DNA from: Hermatobates lingyangjiaoensis
Lineage: Eukaryota; Arthropoda; Insecta; Hemiptera; Hermatobatidae
Direction: 5' to 3'
NCBI GenBank assembly: GCA_026182355.1
Contig: JAPFBL010000236.1
Span: forward strand, 62,001 to 126,000
DNA length: 64,000 nt
The notes under the pieces are model-generated. The model had not been told where the DNA came from and did not search any database. It was given only the letters and a program-made list of their open reading frames with translations. Both the position numbers and the translations under genes were made by a program. Of this stretch, positions 1 through 11,884 are shown in pieces (the first letter of the stretch is position 1; each line of letters opens with the position of its first letter).

Positions 1-69
1 AAAACCGTGATCTAAGTCTGGGAACTGGAATTTTTGCTATTTTTATTCAACTTAAGGTTGTTATTACAA

Positions 70-93
70 TATATATATATATATATATATATA
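70..93. repeat. (TA)n microsatellite
   Basis: An uninterrupted AT dinucleotide run. Similar runs flank most of the ribozyme-bearing inverted repeats in this window, but no such element directly abuts this one. Confidence 0.9.
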
Positions 94-503
94 CAAAAGT
101 ATAATGTTCAGAGATATGAAGCAAGTTTCTTCAAATTATGGTTATATTTGTAATAATATATGCTTACAGGAAGTATTGTTCCAAAATTTACAATATTATA
201 AATAAATAAGTTACACTATTTATAAACAGTATACATATTACACTATATAAATAGTGCTAACATATATATAAAATATTAAGATGTAAATATACCGCCTGCA
301 TATTCCACGGAGTCTAAATGACTATTTTATTTTATATATGCACGTATACTCAAATTTTTTTTACACAAAAATGATCAACGAATAAGGATTGTAAAATCTG
401 TAAACATAAGTTAACACATCTATCCAAAATCATGAGTTTTTTCATGAGTACTAATTCCTCATATTACAATTAAGGTTTCATATTAATGAAATTTCCATTA
501 ACT

Positions 504-1395
504 GTGCAATCTGTTATAGTGTGGTATTTACTCATGTTAGGAAAAGTATTGAGTCTCCACATAAACTTCTGTGATTGCAGTTACATAGGAATGACCATTC
601 GCAATTTTGAAAAAAGAATTAAAGAACACCAAAAAGAGTATATTCAAAAAAGAGAAAGAAATAAAAGTAGTGAGCATTTCATTTCCCACTTTGCAAACAC
701 CTTATAACTAATAACCATAGTTATTGATCCAAATACTAATTTAAAAAAAAAACATATCAATAAAAAGGATCAGGAAATAGCAGGGTTAGAGGTTTTTGAA
801 ATAAACAAATCATTCAGAAAGAACACCTTTCTATGTATTAATGAACAGATACCAAGATGCACAACATTTCTTGACCTTTTTATATAATTAGGAAGATGTG
901 TTTTCCTCTTGCTAAAACAGCCGGAGTGTTAAATATAAGAGTGACAGTCAGTACATGTTCTCATGGTACAGTTAGGCTAATATACCTGGCAAGACCTCCT
1001 GCATTCCTTTGAACTCCTCCCACCCCCTAAAAACACTCCCTGACACCCTCAGTCCTTGCTTGGTCTCACCTCCCGAACAACCACCCCAGCAGAGCAGGTA
1101 TTTAAGAATCTCTTTTATGTGTAAATTAAACATGTCTCAGTATGTAGTTTTAAGTTAAGGATCAATTGAAGCCATTTCAATATTATTCCCGTCGTCACTT
1201 AATAGTGTCAGATGTATTCATTTTAATTAATTCGCCCCTATGTTTCCAAAAGCTCTTAAATGCATATATATTTTTTTCTAGATGTAACTTAGAAGAACAT
1301 CAAGTGTTCGAAACGCGTTGTTTAGTTTCTTGTAATAAACTCTTTTTGTGTGAAGACTTAATACTTTTCCTAACATAATGTAATTGTAAATGACT
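504..1395 (+). mobile_element. Degenerate Penelope-like element between inverted arms
   Basis: The left part (about 525-578) reads ATGTTAGGAAAAGTATT followed by a GAGTCTCCACA-like motif. The right part (about 1335-1380) carries the reverse complement of the same sequence, so the two ends form an inverted repeat. Between them lie a GIY-YIG endonuclease remnant (565-887) and, near the right arm, a hammerhead relic (GTGTTC then GAAACGCGTT at 1304-1320). The left end (504-560) resembles 29543-29620, the outer arm of a non-autonomous palindrome, so both belong to one family. Large internal deletions have removed the reverse transcriptase. Confidence 0.7.
565..887 (+). pseudogene. Penelope-like GIY-YIG endonuclease remnant
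   Basis: The frame encodes FCDCSYIGMTIRNFEKRIKEH. This matches the start of the GIY-YIG domain of Penelope-like elements, where a cysteine pair precedes YIG-x-T and a basic RIKEH stretch. After stops at 705-707 and 726-728 the same frame resumes at 762 with a stretch ending in LCINEQ...TTFLDLF and a stop at 885-887, which fits the C-terminal end of PLE proteins. The endonuclease nicks target DNA during retrotransposition. In-frame stops and the lack of an upstream reverse transcriptase mark it as dead. Confidence 0.72.
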
Positions 1396-1814
1396 TAGCT
1401 TTCGCAATGGCTATTCAGGTCAGTGGGCCCTTGGCTCTTGAATAATCCTTCACCTCTCTCTATCCAGAGCTTCTCTTCTCCAATTCCTATTTTTCAACTT
1501 ACTTGTACCTTTTTAAATCTCATCTTTCTATTTTATTTTAGACTTTTTATTTCTTTCTTCTTTTGTTGAAGGAAGTATCTGGCCTACTTTTCTGTGATCG
1601 TTCTTCTTCCATTCTAGCAGCATACTCCATCTATCTTAACCGATATGTTTTAATGAAATTGAAAATATGTCCATTACTTAACGAGCTCTCAATTTCTGCA
1701 TTACTCTTAATTTTACATCAGCCATTAACTTGTCTTGCATATAACTGTTACTGTTTATTTTCATCCTTCCTTGCGATTCTGAGTCAGACTAATAGGGTTT
1801 CATAAAAACTGTTT

Positions 1815-2040
1815 CTAATGCCCCCATACTTATAGGCATTCAGCTTTTAGTGTTATTCTAGAAGTGGAAAGTGTGGCTCATTTATTATTAGGTACCCATT
1901 TTAGTTATAGGACGAGCCAAATTACCTGCTTGATTCTACATCGGCACCCCTAAACTTACCTCACAGGTAGAGGTAACTTTTGTATAAGCTAGAGTCGAAG
2001 TCGGATCAAGGTCTTGAAGATTTGCTACACATTTTTTCCA
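1815..2040 (+). repeat. Dispersed repeat family, copy 1
   Basis: Shares with 30965-31230 the motifs ACTTATAGGCA, TTTTAGTG..TTCTAGAAG, GGAAA.TGTG and GCACCCATTTTAGTTAT. A shorter match, GGTACCCATTTTAG, lies at 43620-43640. The copies are strongly diverged. It may be a SINE or the 3' end of a retroelement; no ORF is seen. Confidence 0.55.
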
Positions 2041-2224
2041 TTGACTTTAAAATCCTGCTGCATATATGATTAAGGATAGAAAAAAAAATTGTTAATGTCG
2101 TAGTTTTTGATAAAGCGTGATGTTTGCTTGTATTTATGTATTATCGTAATATTTAATTGTTATTATTAGATTTTAAGCTCTCAGTGGATTCAATTTTGTC
2201 TATGTATGATAACTTTTATTTTAG

Positions 2225-2378
2225 TGTCTTTCTGTGGGAGAATTTTATAATAAATTTAAATCATGTGTGGAGTCTTTATTACCGTTTTGGGTCATGTGTG
2301 ATCAGTTAGCAGTGGATGCGTGGGTTATTGAACCAACTGAGCCGAGGAAAAAAGACATTCATCGAAGACTTCTCATAA
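2225..2378 (+). CDS. FANCL: FANCL exon (central domain, part 1)
   Basis: Follows acceptor TTTATTTTAG and ends at donor GTATAT after 51 codons plus one base. It encodes CLSVGEFYNKFKSC...LLPFW and DAWVIEPTEP...HRRLLI. These match the human FANCL region with LQPFW and WVLEPE. The next exon supplies the last two bases of an Asn codon. Confidence 0.88.
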
Positions 2379-5300
2379 GTATATACAATTCAATAATTTA
2401 TTTTTTTAATATTAGTATCAAATAATATATTGATTTGAATTTACTTTTTCTTTCCATTTGAAATATTCATGTATTAAATTACTTAAGTTCTTTTGAATCG
2501 CCTTGAATGTATGGTCTTGTGTTTACCGATTGTATAAGAAGTACCGGATTTTGTAACTGGCTCTGTCAGAAAGAATCATTTTTGTGTTTGATAGAAATAC
2601 ATTTAAAAAATGCATGCTGCCTTCAGGAAAGGAGGTCAGACTGACGAGTTTGTGTTGGTAAAATTACTCTTTAAGGTTCTTCTTTTTAGTAATTTGAATT
2701 TGGTATAAAATATACAGCGGAATATTTTACATTTGGTATAAAATATACAGCGGAATATTTTACAGTATAGATGGTAGAATAGGTACCCAGAGAGTAGGTA
2801 TAAGAATAGATATACATGTAGAATAGTTTACATGGATGTTAGGATAGAATTCCCGATATACATTTAATCCTTTAATGTAGCTTGTATGTACCAATGCTTC
2901 TAAAAGTAGTCCTATAAATAATGGTCTTAATATGAAAAAAAAAAACAGTTTCTTTTAATCCTTTTGGTCAAGATATCGGAAACCAGGATCAAATTAGTAG
3001 TTATTTATGGTTTATGGTATTATCAACCGTCATACCTCGTCTGTTGCTGCTGAAGTCGCCCGACCGGTTTCGCAATAGAAGTCGGGCGACTTCAGCAGCG
3101 ATAAACGAGGTATGAAGGTTGATAATAATATCTTATTTACTAACCTCTATGGCACTAACAATATGCATGTATTTATGACTTACTTAAAGAAAAAATATAT
3201 ATGTCGTTATTTCTAGTTGAATGTAGCATATTTGCCTTTAGAATTGAAGATTTTGTTGACTTTCATCTTGTCGGTGATCTTAAAATTTTCACATGAAATG
3301 AAAAATCTTATTCACGATGTCTCTTGCAAAGGCCCGAGTTTGTACAAATACAATGTTAAGCATCCCTAGTAATGGACTTGAGTAAAGCAGAATTTAAATT
3401 ATCTTCGCTGGTCTGGCTCGCCAATAACAAATGAACAGAAATTCAGACCCCTTAAAATTAGTTATGTTAAACGTAATCTTTTTACCTCCACTAGCTGACT
3501 TGAAACAACCGAATAATGAGTTATAAAGTTTATATTTTTTTTATTCTTTTTTCTTTTAGTAATAATGGTGTAATATTTCCATGAGAACAGTTATTTTGTG
3601 GCAAATGAAAAAAATCAAAGATTTAAAAATTAAATGGTTACTCATATCCAGTTTTGCCTAATTTCAAGTACACCTTCTTTGTTGAGTTTAGACAATTCAA
3701 CATTTTTGAATTATTTTGAGTTTCAATTATTTAAACTATTTTATTTGTATATTTAATAATTTACAACTTAAGAAAGCATACCTTACAGAGATATGAGGTC
3801 TTACCATGAAGGCATTGATTAGTAGATACAAATGACAGTGACTTCTTCTATGAACGATTTTTTTTTTTTTACCTTATGATGTTGAATTTGGTTAGAGATC
3901 CCATAGAATCATTTCCCAAGGCACCCGAAGAGATCTAATTTCTTAAATTTTGTTGTGTATTAGGGGGCTTACATCGCTATCTCTATGCCACTTGTGACGG
4001 GCGACGTTTTAAGTCATGTGATGATGATGGTGAAGGTATATATATCCCTTTGCTTCTAAAACTGCAACGAATGCACCTTGATCTCTTATTAATGGTTTGA
4101 AATTGTTGTCTTTTGTTTGAAAACATTCAAGGAGAAAACAAACAAGAAGTTACTATTTTTTTGGATGTCTCACATCAATATTTACAACTTTGCCTTAAGT
4201 GGTGTTCTATGGAAGGAAAGTATCATCGCTTAATTGCTTCCCATGACAATTATAAATAAACCAAGTACTGGATTTAGGTGGGCAAACTACGGCCCGCGGG
4301 CCTCATCTGGCCCTTTGATCTTATGAATCCGGCCCACCGAAGATTGGTACATGATTTAGATTTGATGTAAATGATTGTATTAATTTTATTTTGACTCGCA
4401 ATGAAGTGCATTTCAACATCAGGTGGTGCAGTATCACACTTTCATATTTCGTTCTTCGTTTGCTGGTCAGATTATTTAAGTGTGATAAATACCAACAAAA
4501 AACCTAAGATCCCAGATGGGTGATAAATATCTCAGATCTGTTCTGAGAATTGCCCCAGACTTCGATGCTATATTTAGAATTTGTGATCAACAACACTGTT
4601 CTCATTAAATGAGTATGTTTATACTTCAATGACTTTTTTTGTTTTCGTTTAATGCGTGCTGTTAACTAATGCTGTTTTTTATATTGTATCTTGCACTGAA
4701 ATGATCCACCTGTCAAATTTTGAAGTTAATTTGGCCCGTGAGTCAAAATAATTGCCCACCCCTGATTTAGGGCGAGCTATGGACTCTGGATCTGTGGTAC
4801 TCTTTAACTAGTAGGCCAGTTATTGTTTTAACTTATCACCAAAAAAATTTGTTACTTATGCATGTGGGGTCACTTCATGGACAAATGTGATTTTATTTTT
4901 TTGCAAAATTAAGTTGTTTATTCCATTTTATTACTTTAAGTTTTCGTCGTCTGCAAAAACTCATCTCTCCATGGGCAGAATGGACATGAGTTATCATGTC
5001 CTCATCCATAACTCATCCATTCAATATGGAAAGTTATATAACTAAACTGAATGGACTACAGTAATCCCTCACTTTTCGCGGATAATGGGGACCGAAAATA
5101 CCCGCGAAAAGCGAAAATCCGCGAATAATGGACGTTCCTGTGTTAAATAACACAGGAATAACAGAATAACACAGAATAACAAACTCTGTGTTAAAATTGC
5201 TAGTAATTCTGTTTTATGTGTTATGCCCTTGTGGAAAATATGAAAATTAAAATCTTTTATTTTACTAATTCGAATATGTTTGTTCGAAAAATACACATTG

Positions 5301-8300
5301 CAGTAATACTACTTTTTTAATTGTTTTTAAACATACATACTATTTAAAAAGCCATATGAAAATATTTATATTATGATTGTATGAAATCATTAGAATCTGG
5401 GGTTCCCGGGAAAGTTACTGGAACCAAAAAGGGTTCCGCGTCAAAAAAAGTTTGAAAAACTCTGATTTAGAGGAATTCATGATTATGAGAAAAAACGACG
5501 TTGTTTGCGCCTCTAAAGCTCAAACAACGACCTTTCCAACAGAGAGAGAATCCTGACCTTACTGAATACTGTACTTTGTTCTTAAAAAAAAAAAAAAAAT
5601 AAAATAAAAAATAATTAATAAAGATTTACAAGAACGTGGTTACGTGGTGGCGTGGTAAACAGGAAGTTGGGTTATATGAATTAGCTAATCAGATCAAAGG
5701 AAACATCTTTCAATATTTTTTTATTAATTTTAACTTCTATTTTTTGATATTTTTATTATTCTCTTGTTACAATTGATTATGTTTTAATATTTTCTATGAA
5801 TTTTTAGTCTTTATTGAATATTTTTTAATAACTTTTATTAACCTTTCATTTAATACTGTAGAATATATTTTGACCCAGTAAGTCACTGGTTGTTTGATAT
5901 CTTTCTCGATCGTACAAGAAGAATCCTGTATATTTTCTTCTCTAATACTAACTACTGTACTTTTTCATTACTGCAATTACGGTTGAATATTTTTTTATAT
6001 TATTTTAATTTTTAATTGTACATTTCAGGATCCCGTGAAACACTGAACCCGCGAAAACTGAACCGTGAACTAGGGTGGGATTACTATATTCAGTTTAGTC
6101 AGATAACTAAAGCTGACCACAAATTATCAGGTTTGACTTAATTATCAAGTCAACCTGACAATTTAACTTGCTCATGACTGTAATGGGTACTTATTAAAAA
6201 AAAAACAGTGGCATTTCGTAGTACTCGACTACTGAAGACAAAAGCATATATATGTGAAAATTAAACAAATAAATTTCATTATATGTTCCAAATAAAAAAA
6301 AGGACTTGGTCACTTTTGGTTGAACGGGAATTCATCATTCCATATTAAATAGATTATTAATTCAAGTCATAACAGAAGCACCCAGTATATATTTTTGATA
6401 GAACTTTTTTCTGTGAATGTAGCATTTCTAAAAAAGCTATAACTTTGTGTACTTTTGTAGTTAGAAATGCTATATAATCATATTATTTTTAACTTTATTG
6501 ATTTCTTTTGTTAATTCTAGACTCCAGTTTGTCCCTTCAGCTTGTATTTAACCCTTTAAATGCTTCGTCATTACCGGATGTCAAATTCCTAGGAACACTT
6601 GGGTCTGTAACTAAAGCGAGAGAATTGTTTCAAAGAAATCTTCAGGTGAATATTAAACTAAAAAATTTTTTACGTGATACTAAGTGATCTTACTTGTCTC
6701 TTTATTGGCATTTTTATTTGTGTTATTTAAGATCATAATACAAGCAAAAACTAGAGTTTCTTGTATTGAAGATAGCTGTGTTCTGCTATATTCAGAAGCA
6801 GTTGTTTGTTACTGCTGTGAAAGAAGCTGAATACAAACGTCTAGTATATTTAAACTTTAAGAGTCCATTTCATTATTGTCTAAATCTGTTATCCTTTCAC
6901 GACCGCATTAGAGGTCCATGTTCTACTTTAAATATTTCTGCCTAAATTATTCTTAAAAAACAATCCTGTATGCATATATTCAATCAGATTTTAATACCTT
7001 ATGAGTTTCTTATAGTTTTGGATTCACTTATAAATAATGAAAACATATAAGAAGTATAATTACAAAATTCTTTCAACTGTATAATAGTGTTTGTAATTCA
7101 AACTGCAAACTTTTTTGCCTACCTTATAATATATATATATATAAATTATTTTAATCTCTGTGGTACTAACAAAATGTATGGATTTAACAGTTATTGATTT
7201 CAAAGAGTTTATGAGAATTATATTGTTTATCATTGCAAGATATTCTTGTAGACCTCATGTAGTTGGATGTAAAATGTGGATGTAGGTAGTGCGAGAGTTT
7301 GTGTTGTTTTTAAATATGTCATCAAGTGCTTTATTTGAAATTAAGTTTCATTTTAAAGCTTTAAATAACGTTATATATATATATAAATTCATACAAGAGG
7401 TTCTTGAGGATTTTGGTCATAAAACCTTTGGTCAAGAACCCGTTGTGTGAATTTGAAGTTCCTCTTTTCTAAAATTTTCTAATAGAGTGGTCAGGGTATG
7501 TGTGCAACATTTGGAAGAAAAATGAAAGATTAGTATCAATCCATTATAGTTTTACGTGACAGTGGACTTTTGCGATGATAGTCTACGCCTTTGACTTCCT
7601 AGCACCAGAAATATTGAATCACTGCTCGTTGTTCCTCTTTTCTAAAATTTTCTAATGGAGCGGTCAGGGTATATGTGCAACATTTAGAAGATAAATGAAA
7701 GAATTAGGACCAAGCCTTCTATAGTTTTGCAACAGTAGCAATGAAATAGCGATGATAGAAGTCAGGTTCCACATATATCAGAAGCGTTATGGTGAACATG
7801 TAGATAATGTTTGACCAATATACATATTTAGAAATATATTTTTTTTCAGGTGATAGGCTGGGAAGAAGGCTGGAGTGTCGCAGATAATCTAACGAGACTA
7901 TTAAATATGGAGTCTTTACCTCAGAAGGAATGTGAAACAACAGAACTGGAAGAAGTTGAATGCATTATTTGTTACGAGACCTCATTACCTAATCAACCTC
8001 CTCCTGCCAAGTGGTGTTCGAACCCCACCTGTAGTGGGCGATTCCATCACAGCTGCCTCCTCGAGGTTTCAATATTATCTCAAATTATTTTTACTAATTA
8101 AATCAAACTAATTTGTAAAGATTATTACATGATGATTTACAAACACTTGAATCAGTCTTGGTCCCTAAATTAGATGAACCAAACTTTTCATTTTACGTTT
8201 AAGATTCAGAGGTCTAATGAATGACCTAATGAAGTGTATGCTGTTTTTAATTTCAAACAAAATTCCAAGTTCTTAACACAAACATATTTTTAGTCTTCTT

Positions 8301-11300
8301 TTGATTACCTTCAAGATGAGAGATACTTTTGGATTAAAGATTGTTGAGTGAAATTAAAGAACAAAACGGATTTTAACAGTTGAACATAATTTCAACTGTT
8401 CAGATCAATTTGTTTCTTTAATTATTAAATGACCTGCTATTATGTAACAAATCAGAGACTGATTGTTATTTACTACAGTTTTAAGAATAGTTAAACTATA
8501 GTTTTGTAAAACTTATTAGATTTACTTTGTTGTACTGTAATGAATAAGAAATCCATAATTAAAAATCCCAATAAAAATAACTATAATTATCATAAATGCT
8601 ATAATGGCGGTAATTGACTACCGTTGACCGAGATGAAAATTTATCTGGCACTTATTATCTTATGTAATTGATCACTTAAGAAATTATATCATGAAAAAGC
8701 GAAAGACTGTTTGTTATTTTCTAAAGTCTTAAGATCAGGTAAACATCGTTTCCGATAAAATAATTTACCTAATACTTTATGGCACCAATCAAAAACTCTA
8801 AAATTATTATCAAGTGGTATGAAATTGTGTTCCAAGGAAACTACGGTGAAGTAGATATTGTATTGATATACGTGTGTGCCTTCGAGAACTTGACCGTAGC
8901 TTCTGGAAATGTTCACTGGCTACCTAATCACATAACTAGATTGTTGAAACCAAGTAAAACATACATCATTTACAGTATTTAATTGAAATCTAATATCAGT
9001 ATAGTTATGATCAATATCTAACATTCTTCAGAACTCTTTTATAAAACTTTGTTTGTTCTAATACTACTTACCACAGATAGGTTTTCACCTTTGTACTGTT
9101 GTGCAAATGGAAAGTGCCCCTTGTTTGTTAGTGAATAAGAGAAAATATCGAAATTCTAATTGTTTCAGTGGCTGAACTCAGTGGTTACATCGAAGCAGGC
9201 TTTCGACCACATTTCAGGCCCATGTCCTCACTGTGATGAGGTAACACTGATTTATTTCATTACCAGCTTGTTTAATTTGCTTCTGTGAAAGAAATGTTTT
9301 ATGTATTAACTAAACAAATTATAAAACAGTAGATTAATTTTATTTATAAAGGACTCGTCAAAATGATCTGACACATTTTTTAAGTAATAATCTTTTTCGA
9401 AATATGTAGGGTGTTCATATTCTTCAAGAAAAATCGAAACTTTTGCTGTAATATTTTTATTTCTTATTGTATAACATTTTTCAACTTTCCCGCCTGCTGG
9501 GGTACTGTTCCAACGTCTCTTCCATTTTTGGTAAGTCTGCTGGAACTCACTTTCTGGATTAACAGGCAGATCTGTTGTCTTGAATCTTCCCATTGTTGAC
9601 ATATAGATGTAATAAGGTGTATGAGACACAACGGGGATCTGATATTCTGCTGGATAGCTTGGATCTGGGAGTGACTCTAGAGATTGTTATTATGAAAAAT
9701 TCAAGTTGGGTTTTCCCACAGTTCAGGCTTCTTGAGCACAGGATCTCTCAAGCACGGTAGTATTCCCTGATAGGCTTTCTTGTTTACCATCGGAACTCTT
9801 GGTACAAGTTTCTGATGGACAATACCTTTAAAGAAAACCATTTACCATCATCTTGGTCTTTGAGTGATACATGCGTATTTTTTTTTTTATACTAGGAAAC
9901 CCTTTGCTACCCACAACTTGACATAGTAATGCAACTGTCGTGATGTTTTTAATACAGGTTCCATTGTCATTTAGAGGGGTAATCAGTGCATGTCTGATTC
10001 AACACTACTCTATCTCGTTTTTCAGTCAACAAACGCTACTCGTTTATTACACAGTCAATGATACCCACTTCATCAGGAACTTGTCAATGAGTTTAGCGAT
10101 TTAAACGAGTCACAGCAAGGGAGTCGGCATGACCATCATCTGTTGATGTGGTTCCGTGTTCAAAACACTTAAACAGATAACACCTCAATTCTGTTAAGGA
10201 ATCATACAGTAATTCTTCCATTCTTGGCTACGCCCCGAAAGGTCTCTATAAAGTTTTAAGTTTGTACCAAAAGTTTACTCACATGGATTGTTCAAGTTTT
10301 TTCATTGCTACTTTACTAATTAAACGAAGAAAAACGTATGTACATGCTTCAACAATGGCTGTGGATTGCGATGTAACGATCAGAGTGAAACGTGATAAAT
10401 ATTAGTTCTTTGTCTGAATCCGTCTCTGGGACTGCTCATTATACGCAACTACAGCTCTCTCTACTGTTTAGGGTGCTATCGAGTATGTAACGTAATTTAT
10501 CTCTTTTTGCATTTAAAAATGGAAATCTTTTATGTTGGTTCTACTATTACCAACGCGCTCTTCTAAAGGCATTCAAGAAGCTTGTCCACTACTCAGGCCA
10601 TATATGTAGGATAGTAAAGATGTGATGATTAGAATTTTCAATTAATGAAAGATGCCATTCGATCGTTTTGCTCATTAAATCGAAGATGATTTCATATATT
10701 ATCATCAAAAAAGGCTCACAATCTTATCAACCACTCGTTTAGAGTTTAATAAGACTAAATTATTTCGAATTCTTTTGTTTTCATTTTTTGTGGAATCAGG
10801 TGTGTTTTAACGCTTAGCAAGTTTATCTCTAATTCTGAAGATTACGTTTGTATCTTGGCCTTGTCCTAGGTTTTTCATGCACGAGATGCAAAATCTTGTA
10901 CACGACGTCTGGTGAAGGGGACATGACGCTGTCGGAATCTGGATGATGTTAGGTACTCGTTAAAGAATCCGCCTGTGATAAACTTTAATAAAGCAAAATT
11001 TTAGATAAAGTATCTAACTGGAAACATGAAATGGGTGCCAAATATCAAATGGTCCCCATTTTCGTTTAGTTTCGTCCCTGGAGCAGCCCTAAAGATAAAG
11101 AGCCTATTGCAGCAAAAAAACTAACAATTTTCATTATTTTGTGGGGATTCATTGTAGTTAGTTGTGAAGAATTTATCGAAAAGTCCAACTGCTAAGTGTT
11201 CAGTTCGGTACGTTGCCTAGATATTTGAACAGAGTCATTTATAGCGCTCATATTTCCTGGAGTTCTTATTGTCTAGGATCGTTGGTGGTTGATTTTTGAA

Positions 11301-11462
11301 TAGTTGGTTTGCAGCATAAAATTAAATGATAACTGTAAATGTTAAACTGCCAGCTTTACTTATGACTATTTTATTAGTTATATTTACTGTTTAAATTTAT
11401 TAATGTAAAAATGTTTTCTATCATCTTTTCAGAAGTTGCTTTGTCCGACTGTGTTAAATTGA
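2225..11462 (+). CDS. FANCL: FANCL, E3 ubiquitin-protein ligase (3' part of gene)
   Basis: Exons 2225-2378, 6521-6645, 7850-8065, 9169-9240 and a probable last exon 11433-11462, joined in consistent phase. FANCL is the RING-type E3 of the Fanconi anaemia core complex; with UBE2T it monoubiquitinates FANCD2 and FANCI in the nucleus during interstrand crosslink repair. The first two exons match the central RWD-like (DRWD/URD) region, with WVIEP and LVFNPLNASSLPDVKFLG. The third and fourth carry the C-terminal C4HC3 RING: CIIC, WCSNPTC, FHHSC and CPHC supply all eight zinc ligands, and the WL after the seventh exon codon block is kept. The N-terminal ELF-like domain is not found in the window, so the gene starts upstream or in exons I could not recognise. 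No frameshift is seen. Confidence 0.9.
2698..2763 (+). repeat. 33-bp tandem duplication
   Basis: Two identical consecutive copies (2698-2730 and 2731-2763) beginning ATTTGGTATAAAATATACAG. Lies in a FANCL intron. The perfect identity suggests a recent duplication. Confidence 0.9.
3018..3128. repeat. Inverted repeat, ribozyme family B (ACCGGT helix III)
   Basis: Arms carrying TATCAACC, CATACCTCGT and CTGCTGAAGTCGCCCGAC face their reverse complements around a centre near 3070. The minus strand retains GCGAAACCGGTCGGG, the GAAA plus ACCGGU half of a hammerhead; the CUGANGA half is lost. The downstream text ACTAACCTC..GG.A.TAACAATATGCATGTATTT recurs at 37005-37040, defining a family with 36806-37040. 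Confidence 0.75.
4277..4764. mobile_element. hAT-like non-autonomous element
   Basis: Begins GGTGGGCAAAC..CGGCCCGCGGGCC and ends TTGGCCCGTGAG...TTGCCCACCCCTG, a typical hAT (Charlie-like) pair of ends with the terminal CAGGGG lost on the left. ATTTAG flanks both sides (about 4272 and 4765) and may be the remains of the 8-bp target duplication. No transposase ORF. Confidence 0.75.
5059..6086. mobile_element. pogo/Tigger-like DNA transposon remnant
   Basis: The left end, CAGTAATCCCTCACTTTTCGCGG, is followed by CGCGAAAA and CCGCGAATAATGG. The right end reads CCCGCGAAAAC..GTGAACTAGGGTGGGATTACTA. TA dinucleotides sit immediately outside both ends (5057-5058 and 6087-6088). These are features of the Tc1-mariner/pogo group. 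The interior is AT-rich with no transposase ORF. Around 5395-5465 a hAT-type end (GTTTGAAAAACTCTG) appears to be nested inside. Confidence 0.7.
6521..6645 (+). CDS. FANCL: FANCL exon (central domain, part 2)
   Basis: Acceptor TTAATTCTAG, donor GTGAAT, 125 bp. The first two bases complete the Asn codon begun at 2378. Encodes SSLSLQLVFNPLNASSLP, then KFLG and KARELFQRNLQ, matching FANCL's S-x-x-L-x-V-x-P...LP-x-x-x-FLG pattern. Ends in phase 0. Confidence 0.88.
7459..7765 (+). repeat. Direct duplication of about 130 bp in a FANCL intron
   Basis: Copy 1 (about 7459-7585) and copy 2 (about 7630-7765) both begin GTTCCTCTTTTCTAAAATTT and share GGTCAGGGTAT.TGTGCAACATTT and GCGATGATAG. They are diverged by substitutions and small indels. 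Family not recognised. Confidence 0.75.
7850..8065 (+). CDS. FANCL: FANCL exon (RING domain, first part)
   Basis: Acceptor TTTTTTTCAG, donor GTTTCA, exactly 72 codons in phase 0. It starts VIGWEEGWSVADNL and continues to EVECIICYETS, KWCSNPTC and FHHSCLLE. These hold the first six zinc ligands (CxxC, Cx(4)C, H, C) of the C4HC3 RING. The donor GTTTCA is weaker than consensus, but the next exon joins perfectly. Confidence 0.92.
9169..9240 (+). CDS. FANCL: FANCL exon (RING domain, second part)
   Basis: Acceptor TAATTGTTTCAG, donor GTAACA, 24 codons. Encodes WLNSVVTSKQAFDHISGPCPHCDE, which continues LLE from the preceding exon and gives the last CxxC pair. Human FANCL has EWLRGLLTSRQSF...CPYC at this point. 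Confidence 0.92.
9306..9850 (-). pseudogene. Unidentified gene-like sequence, probably a broken coding fragment
   Basis: Two open stretches follow each other on the minus strand, inside the last FANCL intron. The first (about 9835-9708) encodes IVHQKLVPRVPMVNKKAYQG, LRDPVLKKPELWENP, then a stop. The second (about 9681-9306), in another frame, encodes SLPDPSYPAEYQIPVVSHTP, YIYMSTMGRFKT, FQQTYQKWKRRW and a stretch ending at the stop near 9306. The richness in W, P and Y, and the lower AT content than the surroundings, look like real protein. I do not recognise the family. It could be a processed pseudogene or part of a transposon or old viral insertion. Confidence 0.4.
10895..11105 (+). repeat. 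Diverged copy of the tRNA-derived SINE
   Basis: Matches the body of the SINE at 38383-38703: ACGTCTGGTGAAGGGGAC, CTGTCGG, ATGTTAGGTACTCGTTAAAGA and GCAAAATTT are in the same order. The tRNA-like head is not recognisable. Confidence 0.55.
11433..11462 (+). CDS. FANCL: FANCL probable terminal exon
   Basis: After acceptor ATCATCTTTTCAG the phase-0 frame reads KLLCPTVLN and a TGA at 11460-11462. It adds nine residues after the last zinc-binding CxxC, close to the short tail in other FANCL proteins, and a polyadenylation signal follows 131 bp later. The tail is too short to confirm by similarity. Confidence 0.5.
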   Translation, partial: KLLCPTVLN

Positions 11463-11592
11463 AATCAGTCAAGAAATGGAATGTGCTTCTGACAGAACCA
11501 GTGATATTACTTAAATATTTCGATGAGAACTATCAATTGCCTTAATGTCTTTCAATATTGTAATTCTAGTGTAAACGTTGTGACAATTTTAT

Positions 11593-11598
11593 AATAAA
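11593..11598 (+). terminator. FANCL polyadenylation signal (candidate)
   Basis: A consensus AATAAA lies about 130 bp after the probable FANCL stop, with a GT-rich stretch (GAGAGTGTTTGATGTT) following. Confidence 0.5.
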
Positions 11599-11884
11599 TA
11601 GAGAGTGTTTGATGTTACATTTACCTTCATATATCATAGCAGGTTTAGTCAAATGATACGTGAGTTTGCTGGAGGTACAGCAGTTTGAGAGTTCCAATAT
11701 GGTTATGATTCTAGATTCTTATAAGACAGATTGGCATGGAATCACTCTGTGTGCTGTGGGTTCTGATTTCCTACGTTGTTGCTACACGTTCAAGAACCCT
11801 ACTTTAATAAACTAAAGCTGGTTCCCAAGCTTTTTCTAGTCAATTGCTATAACTAGTTGTTGTTATTATGTGTATATATCAACG

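Noticed and set aside
3961..4036. Possible extra FANCL exon (GGGCTTACATCGCTATCTC... to GTATAT)
   Set aside because: It has splice-like edges and an open frame, but exons 2225-2378 and 6521-6645 already join in phase and give continuous family similarity without it.
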